Source: an uncultured Flavobacteriales bacterium
GTDB lineage: Bacteria; Bacteroidota; Bacteroidia; Flavobacteriales_E; Vicingaceae
Length of the DNA: 36,316 nucleotides
Direction of reading: 5' to 3'
NCBI GenBank assembly: GCA_937901255.1
Contig: CALCHN010000008.1
Location: 1 to 36,316 of the forward strand
The position numbers and the translations under genes were made by a program. The notes under the pieces are model-generated. The model was given only the letters and a program-made list of their open reading frames with translations. It made no database searches and was not told the DNA's origin. Below are positions 15,311-23,983 of the stretch, one piece after another. Positions within the stretch are counted from its first letter, which is position 1. Each line of letters starts with the position of its first letter.

Positions 15311-16786
15311 CCATTCTCTACGCTTAATTTGTTCTAAATCCACCAAAGCTAAAACACTAATCATTAAAAACACTAACGCAGGAATTTTATACCTTACAAT
15401 TGCCCCCATAACCGGAGTGGTTATTCCTACAAAAACCAAAATTAACAAAGCAGATGTAATTCCAAAAGCTACTAAATTGGAATTAAACTGCTTTTTACGA
15501 AACAAAATAGCCACTATTAGCATTAATAAAATAAAAAAGTTTTCAATTCCACTTACTAAAAGTAAAGGGTTTTTTGACGAAAACAAAAAAGGTTTAAACA
15601 TGGCGTAATACAACGCCTTTGGCACGTGCAAAGCAAATGAAACAATATTTCCATCTAATTTATTGGTATGAATTAAACTTCCTGATGCAGGCTGATTAAA
15701 TGTTATATTAAAAACCTTTGTATCATCATTATAAGTAATAGGTACAAATTTATTACTGCCTTTCTCTCTAATTTCTATTGGTGTGTTTTTGGGAAGTTTG
15801 CAAAGTGTATCATTAATAAAAATAATTGACGCTTTATCTTCATACGGAACTCGAATTTCTCCTTTGTCATCATTCATATACACTCCACCTTGAGCCATAT
15901 TGATAAAATTGTTTTGTTTAGTGGCAATTTGATTTATAAGCTTATATTTTGGAAATAATTCTCCAACAGAAATCTCAATTAAAACAATAAATAAGTAACC
16001 TAAAAAGTAGCTTAACAAAACACGCTTCCATTGGTATTTTTCTACCACAAAATAAATAAGTAATGCTGGTGTGATAAGTAAAAATATATACGGCTTGATG
16101 CTCAACATTATTAATCCAGAAATAAGTAAAAGAAATATATGTTTGATAGAACGAATTTTATGAATGAGGTTAAAATAAGTATATAAAAACAAGCCTAATC
16201 CGAAAAACAAAAAGCTTTCTTTACTCACTCCTGTTGACCAAAACAATACTGACGGGACAAAAAATACCACTAAAAGCAATAACTTTTTATGCTCGAAAAA
16301 TCGCTCAAAAGCTTTGTACAAAAAAGTAAAACCTACAAAGGATAAAAAAGTAAATACTACTAAATGAACCCCATAATAACCAAATGATACAAAATGCAAA
16401 AGTGCATTCAGTTTAATCATTAACCTACTATCATTATATAATTCATTAGGATTAGAGTTAATCCAAAAATTTAGTTTATTGATATAAACTTCTTGTATTA
16501 ATGAAGTTTCACCACCAAATATCAATCTAAAAAAATCCGCAGGGCTTTCATGGAAAAGTTGAAACAAAACTACACTATCATCAAAAAACTTAAAAATATC
16601 AGCTGTAGATCTGTCTTGATAGTAAAAAGTATATAACAGAAAAAAAACTAAAGCTACAGCTACTTTAACAGTAAAAATTAAAGGTAAAAAGGTTTTCTTA
16701 AGAAATAAAAAATGAAAAAATGGATGCTTATAAATGATATAGCAAAAGGCTAAAAAAAATACAATTGGCAGAATAAATTCAAACAA
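15293..16786 (-). CDS. Polytopic membrane protein, possibly glycan-related
   Basis: The 497-residue protein has about ten hydrophobic segments, starting at residue 1 (MFEFILPIVFFLAFCYIIY), and a soluble loop of about 100 residues in the C-terminal half. The PSVLFWSTGVSKESFLFFG segment resembles the conserved region of membrane glycosyltransferases or polysaccharide polymerases, where a similar W-S-G-x-x-K-E string occurs. I do not recognise the family with confidence. The gene starts 3 bases after gatC and is surely cotranscribed with plsC and gatC. Its 3' end overlaps the TPR-SpoIIE gene tail to tail. Confidence 0.8.
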   Translation of the reverse strand: MFEFILPIVFFLAFCYIIYKHPFFHFLFLKKTFLPLIFTVKVAVALVFFLLYTFYYQDRSTADIFKFFDDSVVLFQLFHESPADFFRLIFGGETSLIQEVYINKLNFWINSNPNELYNDSRLMIKLNALLHFVSFGYYGVHLVVFTFLSFVGFTFLYKAFERFFEHKKLLLLVVFFVPSVLFWSTGVSKESFLFFGLGLFLYTYFNLIHKIRSIKHIFLLLISGLIMLSIKPYIFLLITPALLIYFVVEKYQWKRVLLSYFLGYLFIVLIEISVGELFPKYKLINQIATKQNNFINMAQGGVYMNDDKGEIRVPYEDKASIIFINDTLCKLPKNTPIEIREKGSNKFVPITYNDDTKVFNITFNQPASGSLIHTNKLDGNIVSFALHVPKALYYAMFKPFLFSSKNPLLLVSGIENFFILLMLIVAILFRKKQFNSNLVAFGITSALLILVFVGITTPVMGAIVRYKIPALVFLMISVLALVDLEQIKRREWLKPNP

Positions 16787-16789
16787 TAT

Positions 16790-17080
16790 TTATCGTTTAA
16801 TAACTTTTGGCACTTTAAAGAAGTCGGTATCTTTATCAGGAGCATTTTTTAAAGCTTCCTGTTGAGATATTTCTTGCAATGGCTCGTCTTTCCTTAATGT
16901 AGGACGTTCGTTCAGCATATACACCAATGGCTCTACATTTTCCGTATCAACTTCATTCAGTTTATTTACAAAATCTAACATTCTACTCAAATCTTGCTGA
17001 ATAGAAACTGTTTGTTCTTCATTAAACTCCAGTTTTGCCAAAGTAGCTATTTTTTTAACAGTTAATTTATCTACGGCCAT
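16790..17080 (-). CDS. gatC: Asp-tRNA(Asn)/Glu-tRNA(Gln) amidotransferase subunit C
   Basis: GatC is the small subunit that holds GatA and GatB together in the complex converting Glu-tRNA(Gln) or Asp-tRNA(Asn) to the amidated forms. The 96-residue length, the KKIATLAKLEFNEEQ start, the LSRMLDFVNKLNEVDTENVEPL core and the FKVPKVIKR end are all typical. The start codon lies inside the 3' end of plsC (14-base overlap), which indicates translational coupling. gatA and gatB are not nearby, as is common in Bacteroidota. Confidence 0.95.
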   Translation of the reverse strand: MAVDKLTVKKIATLAKLEFNEEQTVSIQQDLSRMLDFVNKLNEVDTENVEPLVYMLNERPTLRKDEPLQEISQQEALKNAPDKDTDFFKVPKVIKR

Positions 17081-17822
17081 GTTTTTCCAACTCTTTATTA
17101 ATTATTGCATAAACTTTATCTTGTAAAGGTATTAAATCTTTTTCAGTTAAGCCAATTGTAGGAATTGGTTCATGTATAACTGCTCTAGCTATTCCTGGAC
17201 CTGCTTTTCCTGAAAAAAGTCCTTTCATCTCTAATCTTTTATAATTATCCAAAAAAGTTATAGGAATAATGGGTATTTGATTTTCAATAGCTAGCTTAAA
17301 AGCTCCACTTTTAAAACTACCCAATTGAGGCGTGTTTTTAGGAATTGTTCCTTCAGGAAAAACTACCACACTATTTCCTTTTTTAAGCTCCTCTTCACAT
17401 CTATCCATTGCTCTTTTACCAGAAATTCTACTTTTTCTATTTACGGTAATATTCATATTTTTAAAAAATATATTGAAGATTGGAACTTTAGCCAATTCTT
17501 CTTTACCCATAAAAACAAAATAATTTTTAAATGTTTGATAAAGAATTACAATATCTAAAAAAGACGTATGATTAGGTGCTATAACGTAGGTTTGGTTTAT
17601 ATCTATATTATGTCCGTTATAAAGTTTAACTTTTATTCCCGAAAGAATTAATAATATTTTAGTGTGAAAATATAATAACTTAAACGCTTTTTTAAACTTT
17701 CGTTCTTTTCCTTTTCTAAGGTAGTTACTATAAAACGGATAGAAGAGCAATAAAAATACAATAAAGCACACAATTACGTGTAGTTTCCATATTCCTCCCA
17801 GTATTTCTTTTACTTTTCTCAT
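17067..17822 (-). CDS. plsC: 1-acyl-sn-glycerol-3-phosphate acyltransferase
   Basis: The enzyme acylates lysophosphatidic acid to phosphatidic acid in phospholipid synthesis. The 251-residue product has an N-terminal membrane segment (LHVIVCFIVFLLLFYPFY), the catalytic HX4D box NHTSFLD, the FPEGTIP glycerophosphate-binding motif and PIIPITF, in family order. The symbol is by family; substrate preference cannot be read from sequence. It is the first gene of a three-gene operon with gatC and the membrane protein, and has a consensus promoter directly at its start codon. Confidence 0.92.
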   Translation of the reverse strand: MRKVKEILGGIWKLHVIVCFIVFLLLFYPFYSNYLRKGKERKFKKAFKLLYFHTKILLILSGIKVKLYNGHNIDINQTYVIAPNHTSFLDIVILYQTFKNYFVFMGKEELAKVPIFNIFFKNMNITVNRKSRISGKRAMDRCEEELKKGNSVVVFPEGTIPKNTPQLGSFKSGAFKLAIENQIPIIPITFLDNYKRLEMKGLFSGKAGPGIARAVIHEPIPTIGLTEKDLIPLQDKVYAIINKELEKHGRR

Positions 17823-17829
17823 AAGTGTA

Positions 17830-17859
17830 CAAAAGTAATAAAGAATTTGTTGAAACCAA
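17830..17859 (-). promoter_or_regulatory. Strong promoter for plsC-gatC operon
   Basis: The minus strand reads TTG (17857-17859), 19 bases, then TACTTTTG (17830-17837), an exact TAnnTTTG. The element ends 7 bases from the ATG (17822), so the leader would be at most a few bases. Confidence 0.6.
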
Positions 17860-17939
17860 TTTTCTCTCAGTTAGAACCAACAACGTATTTCACGGTTTCA
17901 TTTTAATCTGAAACTTAAAAACCGAAATTCTTTATTATG

Positions 17940-18026
17940 CCTCACCCGAAACTACTTATTGTAGTTTCGACCTCTCCAAAGGAGAGGTAAAGCGGAATTC
18001 CCGAGTCAAAGCCTCGGGAAAATCTT
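17940..18026 (+). repeat. Multi-hairpin intergenic repeat, copy B
   Basis: The arrangement is the same as at 8116. A CCTCACCCG box (17940-17948) leads into hairpin 1, CGAAACTAC / GTAGTTTCG (17947-17955/17961-17969). Hairpin 2 is ACCTCTCC / GGAGAGGT (17970-17977/17981-17988). AGCGGAA follows, then hairpin 3, TTCCCGAG / CTCGGGAA (17998-18005/18013-18020). Arms 1 and 3 differ in sequence from copy A but still pair fully. It lies in the divergent gap between plsC and trpS. Confidence 0.7.
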
Positions 18027-18065
18027 TTGATTAAAGATATTGTTATGATTTATTAATCTATTTAA

Positions 18066-18096
18066 GTGTAGATTAAATTCAAAAAAATTATTTTTG
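18066..18096 (+). promoter_or_regulatory. Candidate promoter for trpS
   Basis: TATTTTTG (18089-18096) matches TAnnTTTG exactly; a weak -33 (GTG, 18066-18068) lies 20 bases upstream. The -7 element ends 4 bases before the ATG at 18101, implying a leaderless mRNA. Confidence 0.45.
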
Positions 18097-18100
18097 CTGC

Positions 18101-19069
18101 ATGGCAAGAATATTAACAGGAGTACAAAGCACAGGAACTCCACACTTAGGAAATTTATTGGGAGCGATACTTCCGGCAATAGAAATGGCTAACGACCCTA
18201 AAAACGAAGCTTTTTTGTTTATTGCGAATTTACATTCGTTAACCCAAATAAAAAACAAAGAAACATTAAAAGATAATACTTACAGAACTGCTGCTGCTTG
18301 GTTAGCATGTGGATTAAACCCGGAAACTACGGTTTTTTATCGTCAGTCAGATGTGCCAGAGGTTGCCGAATTATCTTGGTATTTAAGCTGTTTCTTTCCC
18401 TTCCAACGATTAACCTTGGCACATTCTTTTAAAGATAAAGCTGGCCGTTTAGAAGATGTTAATGCTGGATTATTTACCTATCCTATGTTAATGGCTGCCG
18501 ACATTTTACTTTATGAAGCTAACTTTGTTCCTGTAGGAAAAGACCAATTACAACATTTAGAAATTACACGTGATGTTGCTAGCAGATTTAACCACCTGAT
18601 GGGAGAAACATTGGTTTTACCAGAACCTATTGTTCAAAAGGATACCATGTTAATTCCAGGGACAGATGGTGAAAAAATGAGTAAATCTAAAGGAAACTTA
18701 ATTAATATCTTTTTAGATGATAAAGCGTTAAGAAAGCAAATAATGGCTATACAAACAGATAGCACTCCTTTAGAAGAACCAAAAGACACTGAAACTTGCG
18801 TAGTTTTTAAACTGTATAGTTTTATTGGAAATGACAGTCAAGTAAATGAAATGAGAAAAAACTATGAAAGTGGTAATTATGGTTACGGACATGCTAAACA
18901 AGCTCTTTACGAGTTAATATGCAATAGATTTGAAAAAGAAAGAATCACTTTTAATCATTACATGAATCATACTGCCGAATTAGAAAGTGCTTTGAAATTA
19001 GGTGCCGATAAAGCAAGAAATGTTGCTACTCCTGTTCTTAAAAAAGTAAGAGCTCAACTTGGGTATTAA
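18101..19069 (+). CDS. trpS: Tryptophanyl-tRNA synthetase
   Basis: This class I synthetase charges tRNA(Trp). The 322-residue protein has the HIGH-equivalent PHLGN in GVQSTGTPHLGNLLGA at its start and the KMSKS loop as EKMSKSKGN, with DADQ-like GKDQLQHLEITRDVA between them. MARILTGVQSTGTPHLGN lines up with the usual N-terminus, so the ATG at 18101 is right even though it sits almost on the promoter. It is monocistronic, with a shared bidirectional terminator downstream. Confidence 0.96.
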   Translation: MARILTGVQSTGTPHLGNLLGAILPAIEMANDPKNEAFLFIANLHSLTQIKNKETLKDNTYRTAAAWLACGLNPETTVFYRQSDVPEVAELSWYLSCFFPFQRLTLAHSFKDKAGRLEDVNAGLFTYPMLMAADILLYEANFVPVGKDQLQHLEITRDVASRFNHLMGETLVLPEPIVQKDTMLIPGTDGEKMSKSKGNLINIFLDDKALRKQIMAIQTDSTPLEEPKDTETCVVFKLYSFIGNDSQVNEMRKNYESGNYGYGHAKQALYELICNRFEKERITFNHYMNHTAELESALKLGADKARNVATPVLKKVRAQLGY

Positions 19070-19111
19070 TTTTACATTCAACATTACAATAACGAGGAAA
19101 ATAGAAACACA

Positions 19112-19145
19112 AAAAAAGCTGCTAAAATATTTTAGCAGCTTTTTT
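19112..19145. terminator. Bidirectional terminator between trpS and gldN
   Basis: A perfect 34-base palindrome has a GCTGCTAAAAT core and A/T runs on both flanks. It lies between the convergent stops at 19069 and 19167. Confidence 0.88.
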
Positions 19146-19166
19146 ATTACCTATATGATGTGCATT

Positions 19167-20012
19167 TTAGAAATGCCATACATCATGTTCCATATTAAAG
19201 ATTTCTTCTTTTATTTGCTCTGCTTCTAACAGTCTGTCAATTCCTAATTTATAATCGATTAACAACCTATCATAAACATTAGAACGTTTAATGATGTAAC
19301 TGTTGAACATTCTTTTCCAAAAGATATCTTCATAAGTTCTACGTTCTGCATCATTTTGTCTGTTAAACACATCATAATTAGCAAAAACATAACGAGCTTC
19401 AGGGAAATAAATCCAAAAAATGGTTTTTAGCCCTTTAAATTCACCATTTTCATCCAACACACTTACAATTGGAGCAATCCCCATTATTCTAACATCCATT
19501 ATCGAACGCTCTCTATCAAAAAACCAATCTTCCTTAACATGATATTTAATAACATCAACACTAGAAACTTCTTGATAAGTGTTAGTTTCAACTAATTCAA
19601 AAGTTTCAGGGTCTTCAACAAGAACTGAAATGGTATCTCCCATTTTAGCCATAGCTTCTGAAGGAGTTAATTTAATTTTAAACTCATCATCACTTGGATC
19701 ATAAGCTGATAACTCACCATCAAGAACAGCATCTTTAATTACATCAAAAAGCGATTTTCTATCATCAATTTTTGATGTAGGATAATACAAAGGATGATTA
19801 ATTTTTTCTCTTAAATCAATTTCTCTCCATATTCTTCTGTGCCACATTACATCTTGTTCTCTTACATGTGTGTAAGGAACAACACGTCTGGTTGGTGTAT
19901 TTTCTTTAACCCATGGTTTATCTAACACTTTTAAATCTTGTGCAGACAAGTTCATACCAGTAGTTAATAATACTCCTACCAACAATAATGTACCAATTTT
20001 GATTGCTTTCAT
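19167..20012 (-). CDS. gldN: Gliding motility / type IX secretion protein GldN
   Basis: GldN (PorN) forms the periplasmic ring of the type IX secretion system with the lipoprotein GldK and contacts the motor protein GldM. The 281-residue product has a signal peptide ending ...MNLSAQ. The VMWHRRIWREIDLREKINHPLYYP segment, together with DVRIMGIAPI and FWIYFPEARYVFANYDVFN, is diagnostic of the family. It is the last gene of gldKLMN, 42 bases after gldM. Unlike gldL and gldM, it has a consensus Shine-Dalgarno site directly upstream (20018-20025). Confidence 0.96.
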   Translation of the reverse strand: MKAIKIGTLLLVGVLLTTGMNLSAQDLKVLDKPWVKENTPTRRVVPYTHVREQDVMWHRRIWREIDLREKINHPLYYPTSKIDDRKSLFDVIKDAVLDGELSAYDPSDDEFKIKLTPSEAMAKMGDTISVLVEDPETFELVETNTYQEVSSVDVIKYHVKEDWFFDRERSIMDVRIMGIAPIVSVLDENGEFKGLKTIFWIYFPEARYVFANYDVFNRQNDAERRTYEDIFWKRMFNSYIIKRSNVYDRLLIDYKLGIDRLLEAEQIKEEIFNMEHDVWHF

Positions 20013-20017
20013 AATAT

Positions 20018-20025
20018 ACCTCCTT
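20018..20025 (-). promoter_or_regulatory. Consensus Shine-Dalgarno site of gldN
   Basis: AAGGAGGT lies 5 bases before the ATG, embedded in AAAGAAGGAGGTA, which is identical to the string in front of gldK. Such sites are rare in this phylum. Confidence 0.8.
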
Positions 20026-20054
20026 CTTTGTGGTTTATTCGTCTAATAGTAAAA

Positions 20055-21722
20055 TTATATTACAGTTATAATAATTGGAGCTAATGTTCTTGTTGAACCA
20101 TCAGGCATATTACATTTTATATCTTCAATATAAAATTTCTGATTTCTAGTTGCTCCACTTATCATATTTTTACAAGTCCCGTTTAGTCTAAATCCATTTA
20201 CTTTCTCTTCTGTAATCATTCCTGATTTTACTGTAGAAAATTTAAATGAAGATACATTCACATTAACTTCAAAATCAAAGTTATCCATTTGAGCTTGAAC
20301 AGTACTTGCTGCATTTAAAGCTGCCTTTTTAATAGCAAATGAACCAGTTCTTCCAACAATTGAAGATACAGGATCTGGAATTCTTTTTACTCTAAACTCA
20401 GATTTTCCTAAATTCACTTTGTTTCCACTTTCATCCTCACCTGTTACGGTTATAGTAACTGTTTTCGCACTTTTTGGAGGACGCATTACATAGCCTTTTG
20501 AAGTTTTACTCAACCCTGGTCCTGAAGCTGTAAAATTAGGCATTGGAGCCGATACAGAAACCGGATTGTCCACACCAATATAAAACACATTCATTTTTTC
20601 TGCAGCAACGGTTGTAGATGGTCTCCCTACTTCAAAAGTATGATCGAAAGGATAAATTTTTGGTCCTTTTTTAGTTTTAACCTTAATTATTCCTTTCCAT
20701 TCATGTACACCAACACCCTCTTTTATTTTCAAGTAACCTTTACCAGCTTCAACTTCTTTAAGTTGAAACCAACCTCCATTCTTAAAATCTTCCCAAGTTT
20801 CACCTTTAGTTCCTTGCATAATTTTATCTTCATCAACCACTCCTTGAGCCACTAAAGCACTATCGTATTTTCCAATAAAAATGTCTGGATTTTCTAAATC
20901 ATTGTATGCTGCTGTAAAAATCTCAGCAGCAAAAGAATCTCCATCCATTACATAGGCTTTTTTAGCAAAAGCAAAACCATCTACTTTACTAAATGATACA
21001 GAACCTGCATCAATGTTTTCGTAAAGTTTAGCTACCGCCTCAGCTTCTGCACTTCTAACATCAGACTGTATTTTTGATAAAATAGTAATTACAGCAGCTA
21101 AAGGTACATGATAAAAATTAGCAGATTCCCAGTTTTTGTCATCACCTGATCCTTTTGCAGGGTCTGGTGTTTCTAAAACAGAAAGAGACTGTTTCATCAT
21201 CTCTTGAGCTTCTTTGTTTTCATTAAACAACGCTAATATTTCATCTTTAAATGTATTGATTTTGTTTTTTAAATCAACAGCAGACCATTCACCATCTTTC
21301 GGTTTTGCAGGATCTGCTAGACCCATAACCAAAGTAGGCACATCATAGTTGTCTTTACTTTGTACTTTACTGATATGAAACAAACTATCTGGTGCACCAT
21401 CTGGTAAGCCATCAGTTTGCTTAATCAATTGTTTTTTCAATTCAGCAATGTGAGTATATAACTCTTCTGACATATTTTTAACCTTAAATGCCTTTTCTTG
21501 GTATTCTTTGGCAATATCACTTTCGGCTGCTGCACTTGAAAAGGCACTATAATAAATGCCTGTTTTTTCAGAAAATGATTTGGTTGAATTTTCAATACCT
21601 CCATTCACTACAATAAAGGCATCTAAAATATCTTTAGAAACGTTCATCGCTAACAAAGCAGTTAATACTAGGTACATCATACCAATCATCTTCTGCCTTG
21701 GTGGTAAATCTCCTCCACTCAT
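20055..21722 (-). CDS. gldM: Gliding motility / type IX secretion motor protein GldM
   Basis: GldM (PorM) has one inner-membrane helix and a long periplasmic rod of stacked domains that carries motion from the GldL stator to the GldK/GldN ring. The 555-residue protein starts MSGGDLPPRQKMIGMMYLVL, with the TM helix at about residues 11-33 (MIGMMYLVLTALLAMNVSKDIL), the conserved pattern of the family. No signal peptide is cleaved. The helical D1 region is followed by beta domains ending in IIITVI. It lies between gldL (41 bases) and gldN (42 bases). Confidence 0.96.
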   Translation of the reverse strand: MSGGDLPPRQKMIGMMYLVLTALLAMNVSKDILDAFIVVNGGIENSTKSFSEKTGIYYSAFSSAAAESDIAKEYQEKAFKVKNMSEELYTHIAELKKQLIKQTDGLPDGAPDSLFHISKVQSKDNYDVPTLVMGLADPAKPKDGEWSAVDLKNKINTFKDEILALFNENKEAQEMMKQSLSVLETPDPAKGSGDDKNWESANFYHVPLAAVITILSKIQSDVRSAEAEAVAKLYENIDAGSVSFSKVDGFAFAKKAYVMDGDSFAAEIFTAAYNDLENPDIFIGKYDSALVAQGVVDEDKIMQGTKGETWEDFKNGGWFQLKEVEAGKGYLKIKEGVGVHEWKGIIKVKTKKGPKIYPFDHTFEVGRPSTTVAAEKMNVFYIGVDNPVSVSAPMPNFTASGPGLSKTSKGYVMRPPKSAKTVTITVTGEDESGNKVNLGKSEFRVKRIPDPVSSIVGRTGSFAIKKAALNAASTVQAQMDNFDFEVNVNVSSFKFSTVKSGMITEEKVNGFRLNGTCKNMISGATRNQKFYIEDIKCNMPDGSTRTLAPIIITVI

Positions 21723-21763
21723 AATTTTATAATTTTAAATTAAGTTAAACAAAAAATAATTAG

Positions 21764-22564
21764 TTACGATTTCATTGCAGTAAGCATGTTACCATAGATG
21801 TTATTAAGAGCTGATAAGTTAGTAGATAACTCAGCAATATTGTCTTTATAACGTTTAGTATCTTCTACAGAATCAGACAAGTTAGTCATTAATGCAGTAA
21901 TACCAGAGTACATCGCTTGCATTGTTTCTGCTTGTTGTTGAGAACCTTGTAATTGAGACTCGTAAGATGCATTTAATGCTTCTAAAGTAGATGCCATTTT
22001 CTTAAGGTTATCGCCTGTAGAAGTTCCAGATTCAGCTGCACTAGAAAGTCCTGTTAATGCTTGAGAAGCTTCTTCATAAGTTCCTGCTAAAGCAGTTACT
22101 TTAACAGATGCATTTTTTAAACTATCTGCATATTCGTTAGTAGCAACAGATGCATCAGAAATCTCTGATAATTTATTAGCATTTGTGCTTAAACTTCTTA
22201 AACCTTGTCCTAAGCTTTCAATTAATTCTGGACCAATTTTAGCTTCTTCTAACATGTTATCTAATTGTTCGGTAACAGAACCTTTATTTTTACCTCCATG
22301 ACCGTGACCTTCTTCATCATCCATTCCAGCTAATTCTGGGTAAGCTAAGGTCCAATCTAATGGTAAGTGTTGTGGCTCAAATGCCGACACGAGGAATATC
22401 AATGCCTCAGTACTCAACCCGATTACAAGCATTGGACCTGCACCAGGCCAGTGCATAATTTTAAATAGTGCTCCAACAATTACAACTGCCGCACCTGCAC
22501 CATAGAGAATCCCCATGATGGTTTTACCTTTTTTGGTTTCAAATAAAAATTCAATAAATCCCAT
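21764..22564 (-). CDS. gldL: Gliding motility / type IX secretion motor protein GldL
   Basis: GldL (PorL) is the inner-membrane ring protein that uses the proton gradient to drive type IX secretion and gliding. The 266-residue product has two TM helices (about residues 15-37 and 42-62) joined by KIMHWPGAGP. K35 closes helix 1, and acidic E53 lies in helix 2 with E63 at its end, in the positions of the residues known to be needed for proton coupling in the family. A His/Gly-rich linker (EEGHGHGGKNKG) leads to a long helical cytoplasmic domain. It lies 63 bases after gldK and has no Shine-Dalgarno site. Confidence 0.96.
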   Translation of the reverse strand: MGFIEFLFETKKGKTIMGILYGAGAAVVIVGALFKIMHWPGAGPMLVIGLSTEALIFLVSAFEPQHLPLDWTLAYPELAGMDDEEGHGHGGKNKGSVTEQLDNMLEEAKIGPELIESLGQGLRSLSTNANKLSEISDASVATNEYADSLKNASVKVTALAGTYEEASQALTGLSSAAESGTSTGDNLKKMASTLEALNASYESQLQGSQQQAETMQAMYSGITALMTNLSDSVEDTKRYKDNIAELSTNLSALNNIYGNMLTAMKS

Positions 22565-22627
22565 AATTTTAATTTTTAAAAGTTAATATATAATTTAGAT
22601 AGGTTTTACGTTTATAAAATTTAATGC

Positions 22628-23956
22628 TTACAAATCATCATCTTTTGATCTGCCTAAGTAAGTCATTACACATCTAAATCCGATATATGACTTAGCTGTA
22701 TCTTGATACTCATAAGTTCTTGTTCCTGTTTGTAGGTAGTATCCTATATCTTTCCAAGAACCACCTCTAATTACTTTTCTTTTCAACACTTCTGGTTCAT
22801 CATCTTTAGCATCATACATATAATCAGGGTTTAAATCATGAGCAAAATTGTAAGCAGACTCATCAAAAGCATTGCTTGTCCATTCTGCAACATTACCTGC
22901 CATACAATATAAACCATAATCGTTCGGATTATACGAATTGATTTTTACGGTATGGAAACCGCCATCATCAATATAGTTACCTCTCATAGGTTTAAAGTTT
23001 CCTAAGAAACAACCTCTAGCATTTCTTATGTAAGGGCCTCCCCAAGGATATGGACTTAAGTCTAAACCTCCACGAGCAGCGTACTCCCACTCAGACTCAG
23101 TTGGCAAACGAAAATCATTTGTAGTTGTTCCTCCAATGTCTGCTAAATAAGCTTGTAGCAAACGAGTTCTCCATATACTAAATGCAGTAGCTTGTTTCCA
23201 AGAAACACCAACAACCGGATAATCATCATAAGCAGGGTGCCAAAAATAATTTTGAGTCATTGGTTCATTAAATGAGTAAGTAAAATCATGAATCCATGCC
23301 AACGTATCAGGGTAAACATTAATTACATCTCTCATAATAAACTGAGATCTATCCATAGAAAAGGCATGTCTAGCTCCTTCTTGGCCATTTAAAGCATCTC
23401 TACTTGACCTTTTTGCAGCTCTCCTGTAGTCTATCCAATAATACGTATAATTAAATTTTCTGGTATCAAACTGTCTTCTTCCCATGTACCTTTCTCCCAT
23501 ACTGTAATACATTGGCTCTAACGCTTCTCTAATTTCAGGTTGTTTATGATCACCATACTTCAACTTAGCATACCAGTTAATAATAGGCACATCATACTCT
23601 TCTTCCCACTCATTCATAAGTAATAGATAATATTCTTCATCTATTTCTTCTCCTAATATTTTTCGAGCAATAGAATCTCTAACATGATAAACAAACTGAC
23701 GATATTCGTTGTTTGATATCTCTGTTTGATCGATATAAAAAGCTTGTACAGAAACTGTTCTAGTTTGAGCTGTTAATGCATAAGGAACATCTTGATCTGA
23801 TGGACCCATATTATAACTTCCCATAGGGATGAAAAGCATTCCAAATGGATCTGGCTGATACCATTCTTGTCTTCCTTGAACGCCAATTAATTCTCCATTC
23901 TGTTTATTACATGAATAAAGTATGACTAATGCTAATATTATTAGTATTTTTTTCAT
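22628..23956 (-). CDS. gldK: Gliding motility / type IX secretion lipoprotein GldK
   Basis: GldK (PorK) is the outer-membrane lipoprotein of the ring complex with GldN. The start at 23956 (MKKILIILALVILYSC) gives a lipoprotein signal with lipobox LYSC and a 442-residue protein. The open frame extends to 24001, but a Shine-Dalgarno site 4 bases before 23956 fixes the shorter start. The body is an FGE/sulfatase-modifying-type fold (FIPMGSYNMGPSD, VSWKQATAFSIWR, LPTESEWEYAARGG, VIRGGSWKD, YIGFRCVMTYLG), used structurally here rather than as an enzyme. The upstream PorP/SprF-like gene ends 136 bases away. Confidence 0.96.
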   Translation of the reverse strand: MKKILIILALVILYSCNKQNGELIGVQGRQEWYQPDPFGMLFIPMGSYNMGPSDQDVPYALTAQTRTVSVQAFYIDQTEISNNEYRQFVYHVRDSIARKILGEEIDEEYYLLLMNEWEEEYDVPIINWYAKLKYGDHKQPEIREALEPMYYSMGERYMGRRQFDTRKFNYTYYWIDYRRAAKRSSRDALNGQEGARHAFSMDRSQFIMRDVINVYPDTLAWIHDFTYSFNEPMTQNYFWHPAYDDYPVVGVSWKQATAFSIWRTRLLQAYLADIGGTTTNDFRLPTESEWEYAARGGLDLSPYPWGGPYIRNARGCFLGNFKPMRGNYIDDGGFHTVKINSYNPNDYGLYCMAGNVAEWTSNAFDESAYNFAHDLNPDYMYDAKDDEPEVLKRKVIRGGSWKDIGYYLQTGTRTYEYQDTAKSYIGFRCVMTYLGRSKDDDL

Positions 23957-23960
23957 TGTT

Positions 23961-23968
23961 ACCTCCTT
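23961..23968 (-). promoter_or_regulatory. Consensus Shine-Dalgarno site of gldK
   Basis: AAGGAGGT lies 4 bases before the ATG at 23956, inside AAAGAAGGAGGTA, the same string as before gldN. It decides the gldK start. Confidence 0.8.
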
Positions 23969-23983
23969 CTTTCTTTTTTTATT

